Assembly: GCF_039652435.2 (NCBI RefSeq)
Contig: NZ_CP190246.1
Span: 2,852,001 to 2,916,000 of the forward strand
From: Niabella insulamsoli
Lineage (GTDB): Bacteria > Bacteroidota > Bacteroidia > Chitinophagales > Chitinophagaceae
Direction of reading: 5' to 3'
Length of the DNA: 64,000 nucleotides
This document shows, one piece after another, positions 26,346-34,321 of the stretch. A program made the position numbers and the translations under genes. The stretch's first letter is position 1, and each line of letters starts with the position of its first letter. The notes under the pieces were generated by a model. It made no database searches and was not told where the DNA came from. It saw only the letters and a program-made list of their open reading frames with translations.

Positions 26346-26978
26346 ATGGATTACGAACTTTTAACCCAATTTGCTGATCAGCACACGAGCGCAGAGGATG
26401 CGCTGCTCGCTGAAATCAACGCGTTTACGCAGCAGCATCATGCAGAGCCTCACATGCTGAGCGGCCATGTACAGGGGCAATTGCTAAAAATGATCAGCTG
26501 CATGATCCGGCCCGCGCGTATCCTGGAAATCGGCACCTTTACCGGCTACAGCGCGCTTTGCCTGGCGCAGGGCCTTACCGAAACGGGCGAAATCCACACC
26601 ATCGAATTTAGGGAAACGACAGCAGCAATCGCGCGCCGCTTCTTTGACAAATCAGCCTTGAAGCATCAAATAAAACTTCATACGGGCCAGGCCGCAGCCA
26701 TTATTCCCGAGCTGAAGGAACAATGGGACCTGGTTTTTATTGACGCTGACAAGCCTGGCTATATCGACTATTTCGAACTCGTTTTCCCTCATGTTAAAAA
26801 AAATGGTTTTATCTTAGCCGATAATATTTTTTTTCACGGAGAAGCTTTGAAAGAAAACGCCAAAGGCAAAAGCGCCAAAGCGATCCGCCAGTTCAATAAA
26901 TTTATAAGCGACAGAACGGATATAGAAAAATTGGTTTTAACTATTAGAGACGGGCTTTATCTGATCCGAAAAATATGA
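26346..26978 (+). CDS. Class I SAM-dependent O-methyltransferase
   Basis: 210 residues resembling the cation-dependent catechol/caffeoyl-CoA O-methyltransferase family. LEIGTFTGYSALCLAQGL (about 60-77) is the SAM-binding motif I. DLVFIDADKPGYIDYFE with the later LADNIFFHG supplies the metal-binding Asp, Asp and Asn, so the catalytic set is complete. The methyl acceptor is unknown. A near-consensus -7 element (TATCTTCG) lies about 30 bases upstream. The glucosaminidase gene begins six bases after its stop. Confidence 0.9.
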   Translation: MDYELLTQFADQHTSAEDALLAEINAFTQQHHAEPHMLSGHVQGQLLKMISCMIRPARILEIGTFTGYSALCLAQGLTETGEIHTIEFRETTAAIARRFFDKSALKHQIKLHTGQAAAIIPELKEQWDLVFIDADKPGYIDYFELVFPHVKKNGFILADNIFFHGEALKENAKGKSAKAIRQFNKFISDRTDIEKLVLTIRDGLYLIRKI

Positions 26979-26984
26979 ACAAAT

Positions 26985-27956
26985 ATGATGAAAAAAATTT
27001 TTTGTACGCTGGCCATATGGGGTGCTGCTTTCCTCTGCCAGGCGCAAAACAACGAAATCATTAAAAATTATATCAAAACTTACTGCGGCATTGCCGTTGA
27101 AGAAATGCAACGGACAGGGGTTCCCGCGGCGATTAAGCTGGCACAGGGCATTCACGAAACGATGGCCGGGCAGAGCCCGCTGGTTTTAAAATCAAACAAT
27201 CATTTTGGTATCAAATGTAAAAGTGGATACAGCGGCCCCTACGTATTACATGATGATGACCGGCCCCAGGAACGGTTTATGAAATATGAAAATGCCGAAC
27301 AATCTTACCGCGACCACTCTGATTTTTTAAAAAACCGCTCTCGCTATGCGGCTTTATTCGAACTTGATGCCACTGATTATAAAGGATGGGCTTACGGTTT
27401 AAAAAAAGCCGGATACGCTACCAACCCCCGCTATCCGCAGCTGATCATCAATTTTATTGAAAAATATGATTTGGAAGCCTATACGCTAATGGGTTTGGGC
27501 CAACTGGCATTTAATGAAGATGTCAATCATTATTTTGGAAAAAAAACCAATACAGCGCCGCTTGTTGCTGAAACAGCGCCAGCGGTTACCTATCCCGAAG
27601 CTGAATTTAATATCAACAAAGCGCGGGTTTTATATGTAAAAGCGGGAACCTCCTTACAGGAAATTGCCACCCGGTTCAATATTCCTCTAAGCAGGCTGTT
27701 CGCCGTTAATGACTTTATGGAACCGCTCGAAACGGTTAAACAGGGAACTTTGGTTTTTCTCCAGTTAAAAAGAACGGTTTCGGAAAAAGCTTACCACGAA
27801 GTGGAGGCCGGTGAAAATATTTACGACATTGCACAAAAAGAGGGTGTCCGGCTGGAATCGATTTTACAGTACAATCAACTCACCAGGTTCGACTCGCCCG
27901 CAATTGGCAGCAAGATAAAATTGCACGACGGCAACAGTTCGCTGGTTAAAAATTAA
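26985..27956 (+). CDS. Secreted N-acetylglucosaminidase (GH73-like) with two LysM domains
   Basis: 323 residues with a signal peptide (cleavage near LCQAQ, residue 21). The glucosaminidase domain (about 30-175) contains KLAQGIHETMAGQSPLV, with the expected catalytic Glu after GIH, and KSNNHFGIKCK. Two LysM peptidoglycan-binding repeats follow at about 206-250 (VLYVKAGTSLQEIATRFNIP) and 268-312 (YHEVEAGENIYDIAQKEGV). In the family, such enzymes cleave the glycan strands of peptidoglycan during growth or division. It is six bases from the O-methyltransferase gene and 18 from hpt, forming one likely transcription unit. Confidence 0.93.
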   Translation: MMKKIFCTLAIWGAAFLCQAQNNEIIKNYIKTYCGIAVEEMQRTGVPAAIKLAQGIHETMAGQSPLVLKSNNHFGIKCKSGYSGPYVLHDDDRPQERFMKYENAEQSYRDHSDFLKNRSRYAALFELDATDYKGWAYGLKKAGYATNPRYPQLIINFIEKYDLEAYTLMGLGQLAFNEDVNHYFGKKTNTAPLVAETAPAVTYPEAEFNINKARVLYVKAGTSLQEIATRFNIPLSRLFAVNDFMEPLETVKQGTLVFLQLKRTVSEKAYHEVEAGENIYDIAQKEGVRLESILQYNQLTRFDSPAIGSKIKLHDGNSSLVKN

Positions 27957-27974
27957 TCGCTTTTAATACATGGT

Positions 27975-28511
27975 ATGAATACGATTAAGGTTCATGATAA
28001 AATTTTTCAGCCCTACCTCAGCGAGGAGCAGCTTCAAAGCCGCATTCGCGAACTTGCTGAACACATCAACAGCGATTTCGCGGGCCAGAAGGTTTATTTT
28101 ATAGCGATCCTCAACGGGTCTTTTATGTTCGCGGCCGACATCTTCAAATTTTTGACCATTGACAGTGAGGTTTGTTTTATCAAACTCGCCTCATACAAAG
28201 GGCTCAACTCGACCGGAAGTGTTACCACCGCGATTGGCCTCGACATCGACCTTCACGGCAAAAACGTGGTGTTACTCGAAGACATTATCGACACCGGCAA
28301 AACGCTTCATTATTTTTTACCGCAGTTGCAACATCAGCAACCGGCCGCATTGAAAGTAGTGACGCTGCTTCACAAATCAGAAATGACGCAGTATGAAGTT
28401 CCGATCGATTATACAGGATTTGTAATTCCCGATAAATTTGTGGTAGGCTATGGTTTAGACTACGATGGCCTGGGAAGAAATTACCGGGAGATCTATCAAT
28501 TAGCAGATTAA
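27975..28511 (+). CDS. hpt: Hypoxanthine phosphoribosyltransferase
   Basis: 178 residues of normal length. The PRPP-binding motif is VVLLEDIIDTGKTL (about 96-109), the purine-contacting end is DKFVVGYGLDYDGLGRNYREI, and ILNGSFMFAADIF holds the flexible-loop region. In the family it salvages hypoxanthine and guanine to IMP and GMP. It follows the glucosaminidase gene by 18 bases and precedes the antiporter by 32, so it is probably part of an operon. Confidence 0.95.
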   Translation: MNTIKVHDKIFQPYLSEEQLQSRIRELAEHINSDFAGQKVYFIAILNGSFMFAADIFKFLTIDSEVCFIKLASYKGLNSTGSVTTAIGLDIDLHGKNVVLLEDIIDTGKTLHYFLPQLQHQQPAALKVVTLLHKSEMTQYEVPIDYTGFVIPDKFVVGYGLDYDGLGRNYREIYQLAD

Positions 28512-28543
28512 AGGCCGGCAACCCTTTTTAAAAATCAACACCA

Positions 28544-29806
28544 ATGACTGTTTACAGCTACCTGATCATTCTTATTTGCCTGTCGGCAACTTTTGCCTAT
28601 ATCAATCAGCGATGGATCAAACTGCCATTCGTGATCGGATTGTTTTTGCTTTCCACTATCCTCTCCATCGGCATCCTCGGCCTGCATATTTGGCTTGACC
28701 TGCCGGTAGAAAGATATCGGGAACTGATTGAAAAAGCCCATATTGAAAATATTATCATTGATGTTCTGCTGGGCTTTCTACTTTTTGCAGGCGCGCTTCA
28801 CACCGATTGGACAAAGCTTAAAAAGGAGATCAGGTCGATATCGGTTTTTGCGCTGCTCGGCGTTTTATGTTCAACAGTTATCATTGCCACTTTATTTTTT
28901 TATACGGCGCCATTAGTGGGCATCAACATTGGCTTTATGTATTGCCTGCTTTTCGGCGCGTTGATTTCCCCCACCGACCCTATCGCGGTGTTGGGCATTC
29001 TGTCCAAAGCCAACGTGCCGAAAAAAACGGAACTGACTATTGTCGGCGAAAGCCTTTTTAACGATGGCGTTGGTGTGGTGCTGTTTATTGCGCTTTTAGA
29101 GCTTGTGAGATCGGGCAGTACGAGTTTCGATTTTTCTGCTTTTGGCCTGCTTTTTATTCAGGAAGCCGTAGGCGGCATTGCGGTCGGGCTGATTTTCGGA
29201 TACGCACTGTATGTGCTGCTAAAAACAATCGATCACTATGAAACAGAAGTGTTGCTAACACTGGCTTTTGTGATGGCGGGGTATGCGCTTTTCAATTATG
29301 TACATATTTCTGGCGCGCTGGCCATGGTGGTTATGGGACTGATGGTAGGTAATTTTAGAAAAGGTATTTCCATGAGCGACACTACTCAGGAATACGTTCA
29401 TAAATTTTGGGAACTGGTGGATGTGGTGCTCAATGCGGTGCTTTTTATGCTGATCGCTTTTGTGATATTGCTGGTCGAGTTCAAGCCCGCCTATATTGTA
29501 TTGGGCGTTATCACCATTTTTATTGTTCTGTTCAGCCGTTTCCTTGTCGTATTCATTCCGCAAAAACTGTTGGGCCGTTTTTTGAATATGGATAAAAAAG
29601 CCGCGAAAATCATCTGGTGGGGCGGATTGAGAGGCGGCCTCTCACTGGCGCTGGTATTGTCGCTGCCTTCATCAGAAACAAAAGACATGCTGCTGGTGGT
29701 CACTTACCTGGTGGTTGTTTTTAGCATATTGGTTCAGGGACTGAGCATTGGCAATGTGGCACAAAAAGTGATGAAAGGATCGGGAGATTCCAAAAGATCC
29801 GTATAG
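28544..29806 (+). CDS. NhaP-type Na+/H+ antiporter (CPA1 family)
   Basis: 420 residues with about twelve helices. SPTDPIAVLGIL and GESLFNDGVGVVLF carry the conserved ion-binding residues, with the ND pair (Asn-Asp) typical of electroneutral CPA1 antiporters. GGLRGGLSLALVLSLP is the conserved Arg-containing segment near the C-terminus. It exports Na+ in exchange for H+ at the inner membrane. There is no C-terminal TrkA domain. It is the last clear member of the methyltransferase-glucosaminidase-hpt run. Confidence 0.92.
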   Translation: MTVYSYLIILICLSATFAYINQRWIKLPFVIGLFLLSTILSIGILGLHIWLDLPVERYRELIEKAHIENIIIDVLLGFLLFAGALHTDWTKLKKEIRSISVFALLGVLCSTVIIATLFFYTAPLVGINIGFMYCLLFGALISPTDPIAVLGILSKANVPKKTELTIVGESLFNDGVGVVLFIALLELVRSGSTSFDFSAFGLLFIQEAVGGIAVGLIFGYALYVLLKTIDHYETEVLLTLAFVMAGYALFNYVHISGALAMVVMGLMVGNFRKGISMSDTTQEYVHKFWELVDVVLNAVLFMLIAFVILLVEFKPAYIVLGVITIFIVLFSRFLVVFIPQKLLGRFLNMDKKAAKIIWWGGLRGGLSLALVLSLPSSETKDMLLVVTYLVVVFSILVQGLSIGNVAQKVMKGSGDSKRSV

Positions 29807-29902
29807 CATTTTTTGCGGGCGACCATCAAAAAATAAAAAAGTAAACAGATGAAACGTTCATTATAAGTTCCATGCGACCTATCAAACCATAAAAATTTAC
29901 GA

Positions 29903-30352
29903 ATGAAAAGAAATTACCTGCTCCTGATTTTCATTTTCGCTTTTTTAGCGCTGCTTTCGGGCAACTTAACGGCCGGTATCTCTCTGGTAGGAAATCTCGG
30001 GATTAGTTTCTTTTACAAACAATTTTCATTTTTCACGAGCTGGTGGCAATCGGCGCTTTTCTTTTTCGCTGCGATGATGCTTATTTTTCTTGTTCTTTAT
30101 TTTGTTGACAAAGCGCTCAAAGGCCTGAACAGGAAAATTGCGCTGATCGGTTTTTTTATCCTTTTTCTTGCAGGACTGTATTTCACATTCCGGGATTTCA
30201 GAACCGATATCACACACCGTTGGCTTGGAGCACGTTTTCACGCCGGCATTTATTTATATTGGATCGGTTGGGGCGTTACCAGTTTATTTTTTGCACTGAC
30301 CGAGAAAAAGAAGCCCTTCAATAATTTAGAACAGAGCCCGGATCTATCTTAA
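29903..30352 (+). CDS. Hypothetical four-helix membrane protein
   Basis: 149 residues with hydrophobic segments at about 5-30, 47-66, 78-95 and 115-134. No known motif is recognised. Phe and Trp content is high (FTSWWQSALFFFAAMM) and there are charged loops. The C-terminal tail is cytoplasmic-like (EKKKPFNN). It stands 96 bases after the antiporter and is convergent with the M56 gene. No function is assigned. Confidence 0.65.
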   Translation: MKRNYLLLIFIFAFLALLSGNLTAGISLVGNLGISFFYKQFSFFTSWWQSALFFFAAMMLIFLVLYFVDKALKGLNRKIALIGFFILFLAGLYFTFRDFRTDITHRWLGARFHAGIYLYWIGWGVTSLFFALTEKKKPFNNLEQSPDLS

Positions 30353-30365
30353 AAATAGACCGGGC
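30336..30365. terminator. Hairpin between convergent genes
   Basis: Stem GCCCGG-A-TCTAT pairs with ATAGACCGGGC (one bulged A) and spans the stop codon at 30350-30352. It lacks a strong T run, so its action as a terminator is uncertain; it lies between two convergent genes, where a bidirectional hairpin is expected. Confidence 0.45.
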
Positions 30366-30389
30366 CCTGGAGTTGATCAAGTGTATATA

Positions 30390-32222
30390 CTATTTGGTTG
30401 TCATGATGAGCGCACCGCTACTGGCTTTCTCACCGTAAAATTTTTTAGCCTGATCCCCTTTTAAAATATCAATAGATTTAAGATCTTCTCCTTTAATCGC
30501 CTTCGCTTCTTTATAAGAAATGGGAGCGCCGTCCAACACATAGTAAGTATCGGCGCTGCCATTGGCCAATAGCTTTTTAGGAGAAGCGCGATAGCCTTGT
30601 ACTACCACCTCTTTCGTGCTGCCCTGAGCTTTTGGCTCGCTTGCAGCTGCATTTTTAGTAACGGTAATGTGGTCAACTTCGCCTTTCAAGGCACCTGCAC
30701 TTCCATTTTTGGCGTTAACAAATGTGAAAGAGGAATTGAAGTTTTTATTCATTATTACGGTATCGGCAATCATTCTTGAACCATTAGCTTCGAAAACCAC
30801 TTTGTCATTTTCAGCGCGGAATGTTGAAATTTCATTTTTTAATTTTTTTGACGTGATAATGATAACGCCATTTTTGGCATCGCTACCATAAATACTTTCT
30901 GCTGATTGATCTTTCAGCACAGTAATGCTTTCGATATCATCGGGGTTTATCTCCTTCATCCCCGCGGCGCTTACTGGTTTACCATCCAAAACATACAGCG
31001 GTGTTTCACCTGGTTTTAGGCCTCGCAGCTGAAAGCCCTCCCGAGCCTTGCTATTTGTGGTAATTTCAACGACACCATTTTTACCTTTATCTCCGTAATG
31101 ACTGCTGGCGGAGGCATCTTTTAAAACTGATACGCTTTCAATATCGTCCATAGTATTAATGTCAAAATCCTTATCCTGCTCTTCCCCGTCTACAATGATT
31201 AAAGGCCTTTCATCTTGTTTGCTGGTGATAATAACAGGCTTCAACTTTATCTCGGGAACGGTATCCGGCTGCCAAAATACCCGTCCAGCTTGGTGAATAG
31301 AAGCTGGTTGCGCATCTTGCACCGCTGTATTCTCAACGTTTGGAAGCTGTGTTTTTATCACTTCTTTTCTGAACGACAGCAAAAGCACGGCTACGACGGG
31401 TAATAAAAACAAAAACTTGATAAGGTGAATTTTGGCGCTCTTTAAGGTGTTCATCATAGCTATTCTTTTTTTAAGGGATGAAAAATTAAAGTGGTTGGTG
31501 AACGCAAACTGGCGGTTACCCATCACTTTTAATAATAAATATTGATACGCTTTTTTATCTAAACCATTTTGCAATACCTGCCCATCCGCAATAAACTCGA
31601 GGTTTTGTTTTACCGCATGGCGGATAAGCCATACAAATGGATTGAACCAGTTCAATATGCACAACGCTTCGCACCAAATGATATCAACAGTATGCTTTTG
31701 TTTCACATGAACAAATTCGTGCCTGATAATTTCTTCGAGATCCTCGCCACTATGCATTTCGGTATTAATAAAAATAGCGTTGCCAAAAGAAAAAGGCGTT
31801 ACAGGCTCATTCAACTGGTAAATTTTCATTTCGTCGCCTGAAATTAATTCGGCCTTCGATTTCATTTTTTTAAACGCATGAAAGCGGATCAGGAAACGCA
31901 CCATCAGCACCAAAGAGCCCAGCAAAAGCAACGCTATAAACCAATCCCAATAAGATAGCGTTTCCAAAAAATGTTGTTGCCGGGCCGGAGCAAAACCGAT
32001 CACGGGTATCCATTCCATCATCGCATTGCCTTGTAAAGCGCGGCTTTGGAGGGAAGGCATGATATCGATCAACGGGATGATAAAACTCAGCGCGGTATAG
32101 CCCAGCAGGTACCAGCGGTTCCAGTTGTAAAAAGTGAGCCGCCTTAAAAACAGTTGATAAAACAGGTAAACAATAGCGAGGCAGATACTTAGCTTTAATA
32201 AATAATCAATTAGGGCAGGCAT
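30390..32222 (-). CDS. M56 metallopeptidase with three TonB-receptor plug-like repeats
   Basis: 610 residues. Hydrophobic segments at about 8-25, 38-54, 92-114 and 267-285 surround a zinc peptidase with HEFVH (168-172) and the third-ligand region QNLEFIADG (206-214), the BlaR1 layout. The C-terminal exported half holds three repeats of the SusC/RagA plug motif at about 340-389, 408-458 and 559-609. Each has VDG or VLDG, then a DDIESVSVLKDASA-like stretch, YG, and a strand ending ITT/ITS/MTT. Known BlaR1 proteins carry a penicillin-binding sensor there instead. It follows a BlaI-type repressor by 47 bases on the same strand. Confidence 0.92.
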   Translation of the reverse strand: MPALIDYLLKLSICLAIVYLFYQLFLRRLTFYNWNRWYLLGYTALSFIIPLIDIMPSLQSRALQGNAMMEWIPVIGFAPARQQHFLETLSYWDWFIALLLLGSLVLMVRFLIRFHAFKKMKSKAELISGDEMKIYQLNEPVTPFSFGNAIFINTEMHSGEDLEEIIRHEFVHVKQKHTVDIIWCEALCILNWFNPFVWLIRHAVKQNLEFIADGQVLQNGLDKKAYQYLLLKVMGNRQFAFTNHFNFSSLKKRIAMMNTLKSAKIHLIKFLFLLPVVAVLLLSFRKEVIKTQLPNVENTAVQDAQPASIHQAGRVFWQPDTVPEIKLKPVIITSKQDERPLIIVDGEEQDKDFDINTMDDIESVSVLKDASASSHYGDKGKNGVVEITTNSKAREGFQLRGLKPGETPLYVLDGKPVSAAGMKEINPDDIESITVLKDQSAESIYGSDAKNGVIIITSKKLKNEISTFRAENDKVVFEANGSRMIADTVIMNKNFNSSFTFVNAKNGSAGALKGEVDHITVTKNAAASEPKAQGSTKEVVVQGYRASPKKLLANGSADTYYVLDGAPISYKEAKAIKGEDLKSIDILKGDQAKKFYGEKASSGALIMTTK

Positions 32223-32269
32223 GTTTGCGCGTTAAAGATTTATAAATTTGTAATGCATTTTAAGAGGAT

Positions 32270-32635
32270 CTATTTTTTTCTTTTACCTCCTTCAATCATG
32301 TCCACAATTTCCTTGAGTTCGTCCGCGGAGAGTTTCTTTTGATCGATAAAAAAATTAACCAGCTCTTTATAAGAGTTGCTGAAATAATCTTTTACGACCC
32401 CGCCCATAAATTTCTTTTTGTATTCATTTTCTGTAACGATGGGTTTATAGACATACGTGTTGCCAAAAAGGCGTCCGGTAATAAAACCTTTTTTTTCCAG
32501 GTTCTTGATCGTCGAGGCAATGGTCGTGTAAGGCGCAGGATTGGATATGTGCTCCATATACGCCTTTACATGGCCTTCACCAACTTTCCAAATGGCAATC
32601 ATCAATTGCTCCTCCTGCGGTGTGAGTTTTATCAT
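32270..32635 (-). CDS. BlaI/MecI/CopY family transcriptional repressor
   Basis: 121 residues with the BlaI winged-helix fold: KLTPQEEQLMIAIWKVGEGHVKAYM, APYTTIASTIKNLEKKGFI and the wing FGNTYVYKPIV. The C-terminal region (about 75-121) is the dimerisation/cleavage part. It is the first gene of a two-gene operon with the plug-containing M56 peptidase, which should inactivate it on signalling. An inverted repeat directly upstream, overlapping a near-consensus -7 element, suggests that it represses its own operon. Confidence 0.93.
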   Translation of the reverse strand: MIKLTPQEEQLMIAIWKVGEGHVKAYMEHISNPAPYTTIASTIKNLEKKGFITGRLFGNTYVYKPIVTENEYKKKFMGGVVKDYFSNSYKELVNFFIDQKKLSADELKEIVDMIEGGKRKK

Positions 32636-32638
32636 TTA

Positions 32639-32674
32639 TTACGATTTATATGCTAAGTTACGAAAGTATCGTAA
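32639..32674 (-). promoter_or_regulatory. Candidate operator and overlapping promoter of the BlaI/M56 operon
   Basis: A perfect inverted repeat TTACGA-N5-TCGTAA lies at 32658-32674, with a third TTACGA half-site at 32639-32644. Read on the minus strand the palindrome contains TACTTTCG, one mismatch from the -7 consensus TAnnTTTG, so repressor binding would cover the promoter. The half-site TACGA is shared with the palindrome before the other BlaI-type gene. Confidence 0.6.
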
Positions 32675-32757
32675 TAATCAAAAAATTTCTCCTTTCTTTT
32701 TATGAACTAAAAACCATTCTATATGTTACCTTTATTTAAATCTGAAAAAATAGATCG

Positions 32758-33249
32758 ATGAAGTATGTTGTTGCCTTTTTTATGCTGTTGATTTTCAATA
32801 CCTCTGCTTCTGCACAGGATAAACCCATGTATCTTCAACAGCGTACGCCGCCGCCATCGGTTCTGTTGCTTACCGACAGTACCACAAAATGGCACCTTAA
32901 GGCTAAGCTCGAAAAAGACAAACCGCTCTTTATTATGTTCTTCAGTCCTGAATGCGATCATTGCCAACACGAAACCGAAGCGCTTATTAAAAATATTCAA
33001 AAATTTAAAGGCATTCAAATTGTAATGGCCACTACCATGCCTTTTGGCGCTATGAAAGCTTTTGCAGCGCAATACAAACTGGCGCGTTATGGCATCACCG
33101 TCGGCAAAGATATCGCTTACACCATGCCAGCTTATTATGAGATGAAAAACCTCCCTTATCTGGCTTTTTATGATAAAAATAAAAAGCTGATTTCTACTTT
33201 TGAAGGCAGCATGGGCATTCCTTCTATTTTAAAAGTATTTGGCCGCTAA
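32758..33249 (+). CDS. Exported thioredoxin-fold protein
   Basis: 163 residues with a signal peptide (cleavage near SASAQ, residue 20). The thioredoxin-fold redox motif is CDHC in FFSPECDHCQHETEAL (about 61-76), preceded by the usual strand KPLFIMF. The cis-Pro region is NLPYLAFYD. It resembles TlpA/ResA-like or AhpC/TSA-related periplasmic oxidoreductases of Bacteroidota. It probably reduces or exchanges disulfides in the periplasm; the partner is unknown. It is divergent from the BlaI/M56 operon, sharing a 122-base region containing the operator; TACCTTTA about 24 bases upstream is one mismatch from the -7 consensus. Confidence 0.85.
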   Translation: MKYVVAFFMLLIFNTSASAQDKPMYLQQRTPPPSVLLLTDSTTKWHLKAKLEKDKPLFIMFFSPECDHCQHETEALIKNIQKFKGIQIVMATTMPFGAMKAFAAQYKLARYGITVGKDIAYTMPAYYEMKNLPYLAFYDKNKKLISTFEGSMGIPSILKVFGR

Positions 33250-33285
33250 GTTTGCAGGTTTCGTAAAAGCCGATAGTACAACCGC

Positions 33286-34128
33286 TCAGGCGTAACTTAC
33301 CAAACCCATTTTCGGTATCTGCCGGTCGAAGGCTTTCTCGTCAAGTGGTGCGCACATTACTTCCACCCCGATAGACGCTGCATCGCCGTAGATATTAGCG
33401 AAAGAAGTATCAGCAGCGTCGTAGCCGTGGGCAATTTTCACGAGCCCGTTTAATGGCACCAACCTGGTCGGGTCGAAGAGCATCCATTTACCATCGATAT
33501 ATGCTTCAAAGCAGGCATGAAAATCGGGCGGATAGAGCCGGCTGGCATAGGTGGCAAAATATCTTGCAGGAATGGAAAGCGCCCGGCACAACACAATACC
33601 GAGATGAGCGAAGTCGCGGCAAACACCTTCCCGCTGTGTAAGCGTTTCAAGAGCAGAAGTATTGGCATTGGTGCTACCGCTTACGTAATGCACTTTTTTG
33701 TGAATCCAGTTGCAGATAGCGGCTACTTTTTCAAAAGTGGTATTTTTATTTTTGAATTCGCTTTCTGCAAATTTATACATACGGTCTGCCTGGCAATAGC
33801 GGCTCGGAAACAGGTAAGCGGCTGCCTCATTATCAATATCATTGATCGATTCGAGCACCGCGTTGCTAAATTTAACCGGCCTCAGGTTTACTTCCACGGT
33901 TGCTGTATAGCTTATTTCAAAATATCCCGGGTCGGCAACCCGCACGCGGAGTATTCTCGCGTTGTGCGCCGGCCGGTCGAAAGATTCGGGAATTACATTC
34001 GCCGCGCTTGTCAAAAGCTGCTCCTCCAAAACCTTTTGCGTTTTTGTGTGCGCCGCTTGTATATTGAAAAAAAAAGTCGTGTCGCTCTTAATTTGATAAG
34101 AAAGGATACTGGAGATTTTAAATTTCAT
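33286..34128 (-). CDS. Transglutaminase-like cysteine peptidase
   Basis: 280 residues. An N-terminal beta domain (about 1-90; FEISYTATVEVNL) precedes a transglutaminase core with a complete catalytic set: Cys in REGVCRDFAHL, His in FHACFEAYIDG and Asp in WMLFDPTRL. The two-domain layout matches bacterial transglutaminases found beside Anbu proteasome homologues and ATP-grasp/alpha-E proteins. It lies 193 bases downstream of the Anbu gene on the same strand. It may cleave or modify peptides made by a partner ligase. No signal peptide is seen, so it is cytoplasmic. Confidence 0.88.
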   Translation of the reverse strand: MKFKISSILSYQIKSDTTFFFNIQAAHTKTQKVLEEQLLTSAANVIPESFDRPAHNARILRVRVADPGYFEISYTATVEVNLRPVKFSNAVLESINDIDNEAAAYLFPSRYCQADRMYKFAESEFKNKNTTFEKVAAICNWIHKKVHYVSGSTNANTSALETLTQREGVCRDFAHLGIVLCRALSIPARYFATYASRLYPPDFHACFEAYIDGKWMLFDPTRLVPLNGLVKIAHGYDAADTSFANIYGDAASIGVEVMCAPLDEKAFDRQIPKMGLVSYA

Positions 34129-34259
34129 CCGTATGTTTTTATGGTTTTGTTGGTCGAACGGAATTTATCAGATCTTTATTTTTCATTCCCCTGCGTGATA
34201 AAAATGAAAATTTTATAAGGGACGCTTTATCTTTCACTTTTATTTTATAACGGGGCACC

Positions 34260-34320
34260 CGGTCAACAGAGACTTAGCAAAAGGTTTAGAAGTTTAGAGA
34301 TTTAGAGTGCTGGTTGACCG
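34260..34320. repeat. Inverted repeat enclosing TTTAGA repeats
   Basis: CGGTCAAC (34260-34267) and GTTGACCG (34313-34320) are perfect inverted repeats with a 45-base loop. The loop holds three near-copies of TTTAGA (ggTTTAGAagTTTAGAgaTTTAGAg). It lies between the Anbu and transglutaminase genes. It could be a dispersed intergenic repeat or a long hairpin; there is no second copy in this window. Confidence 0.55.
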
Positions 34321-34321
34321 A

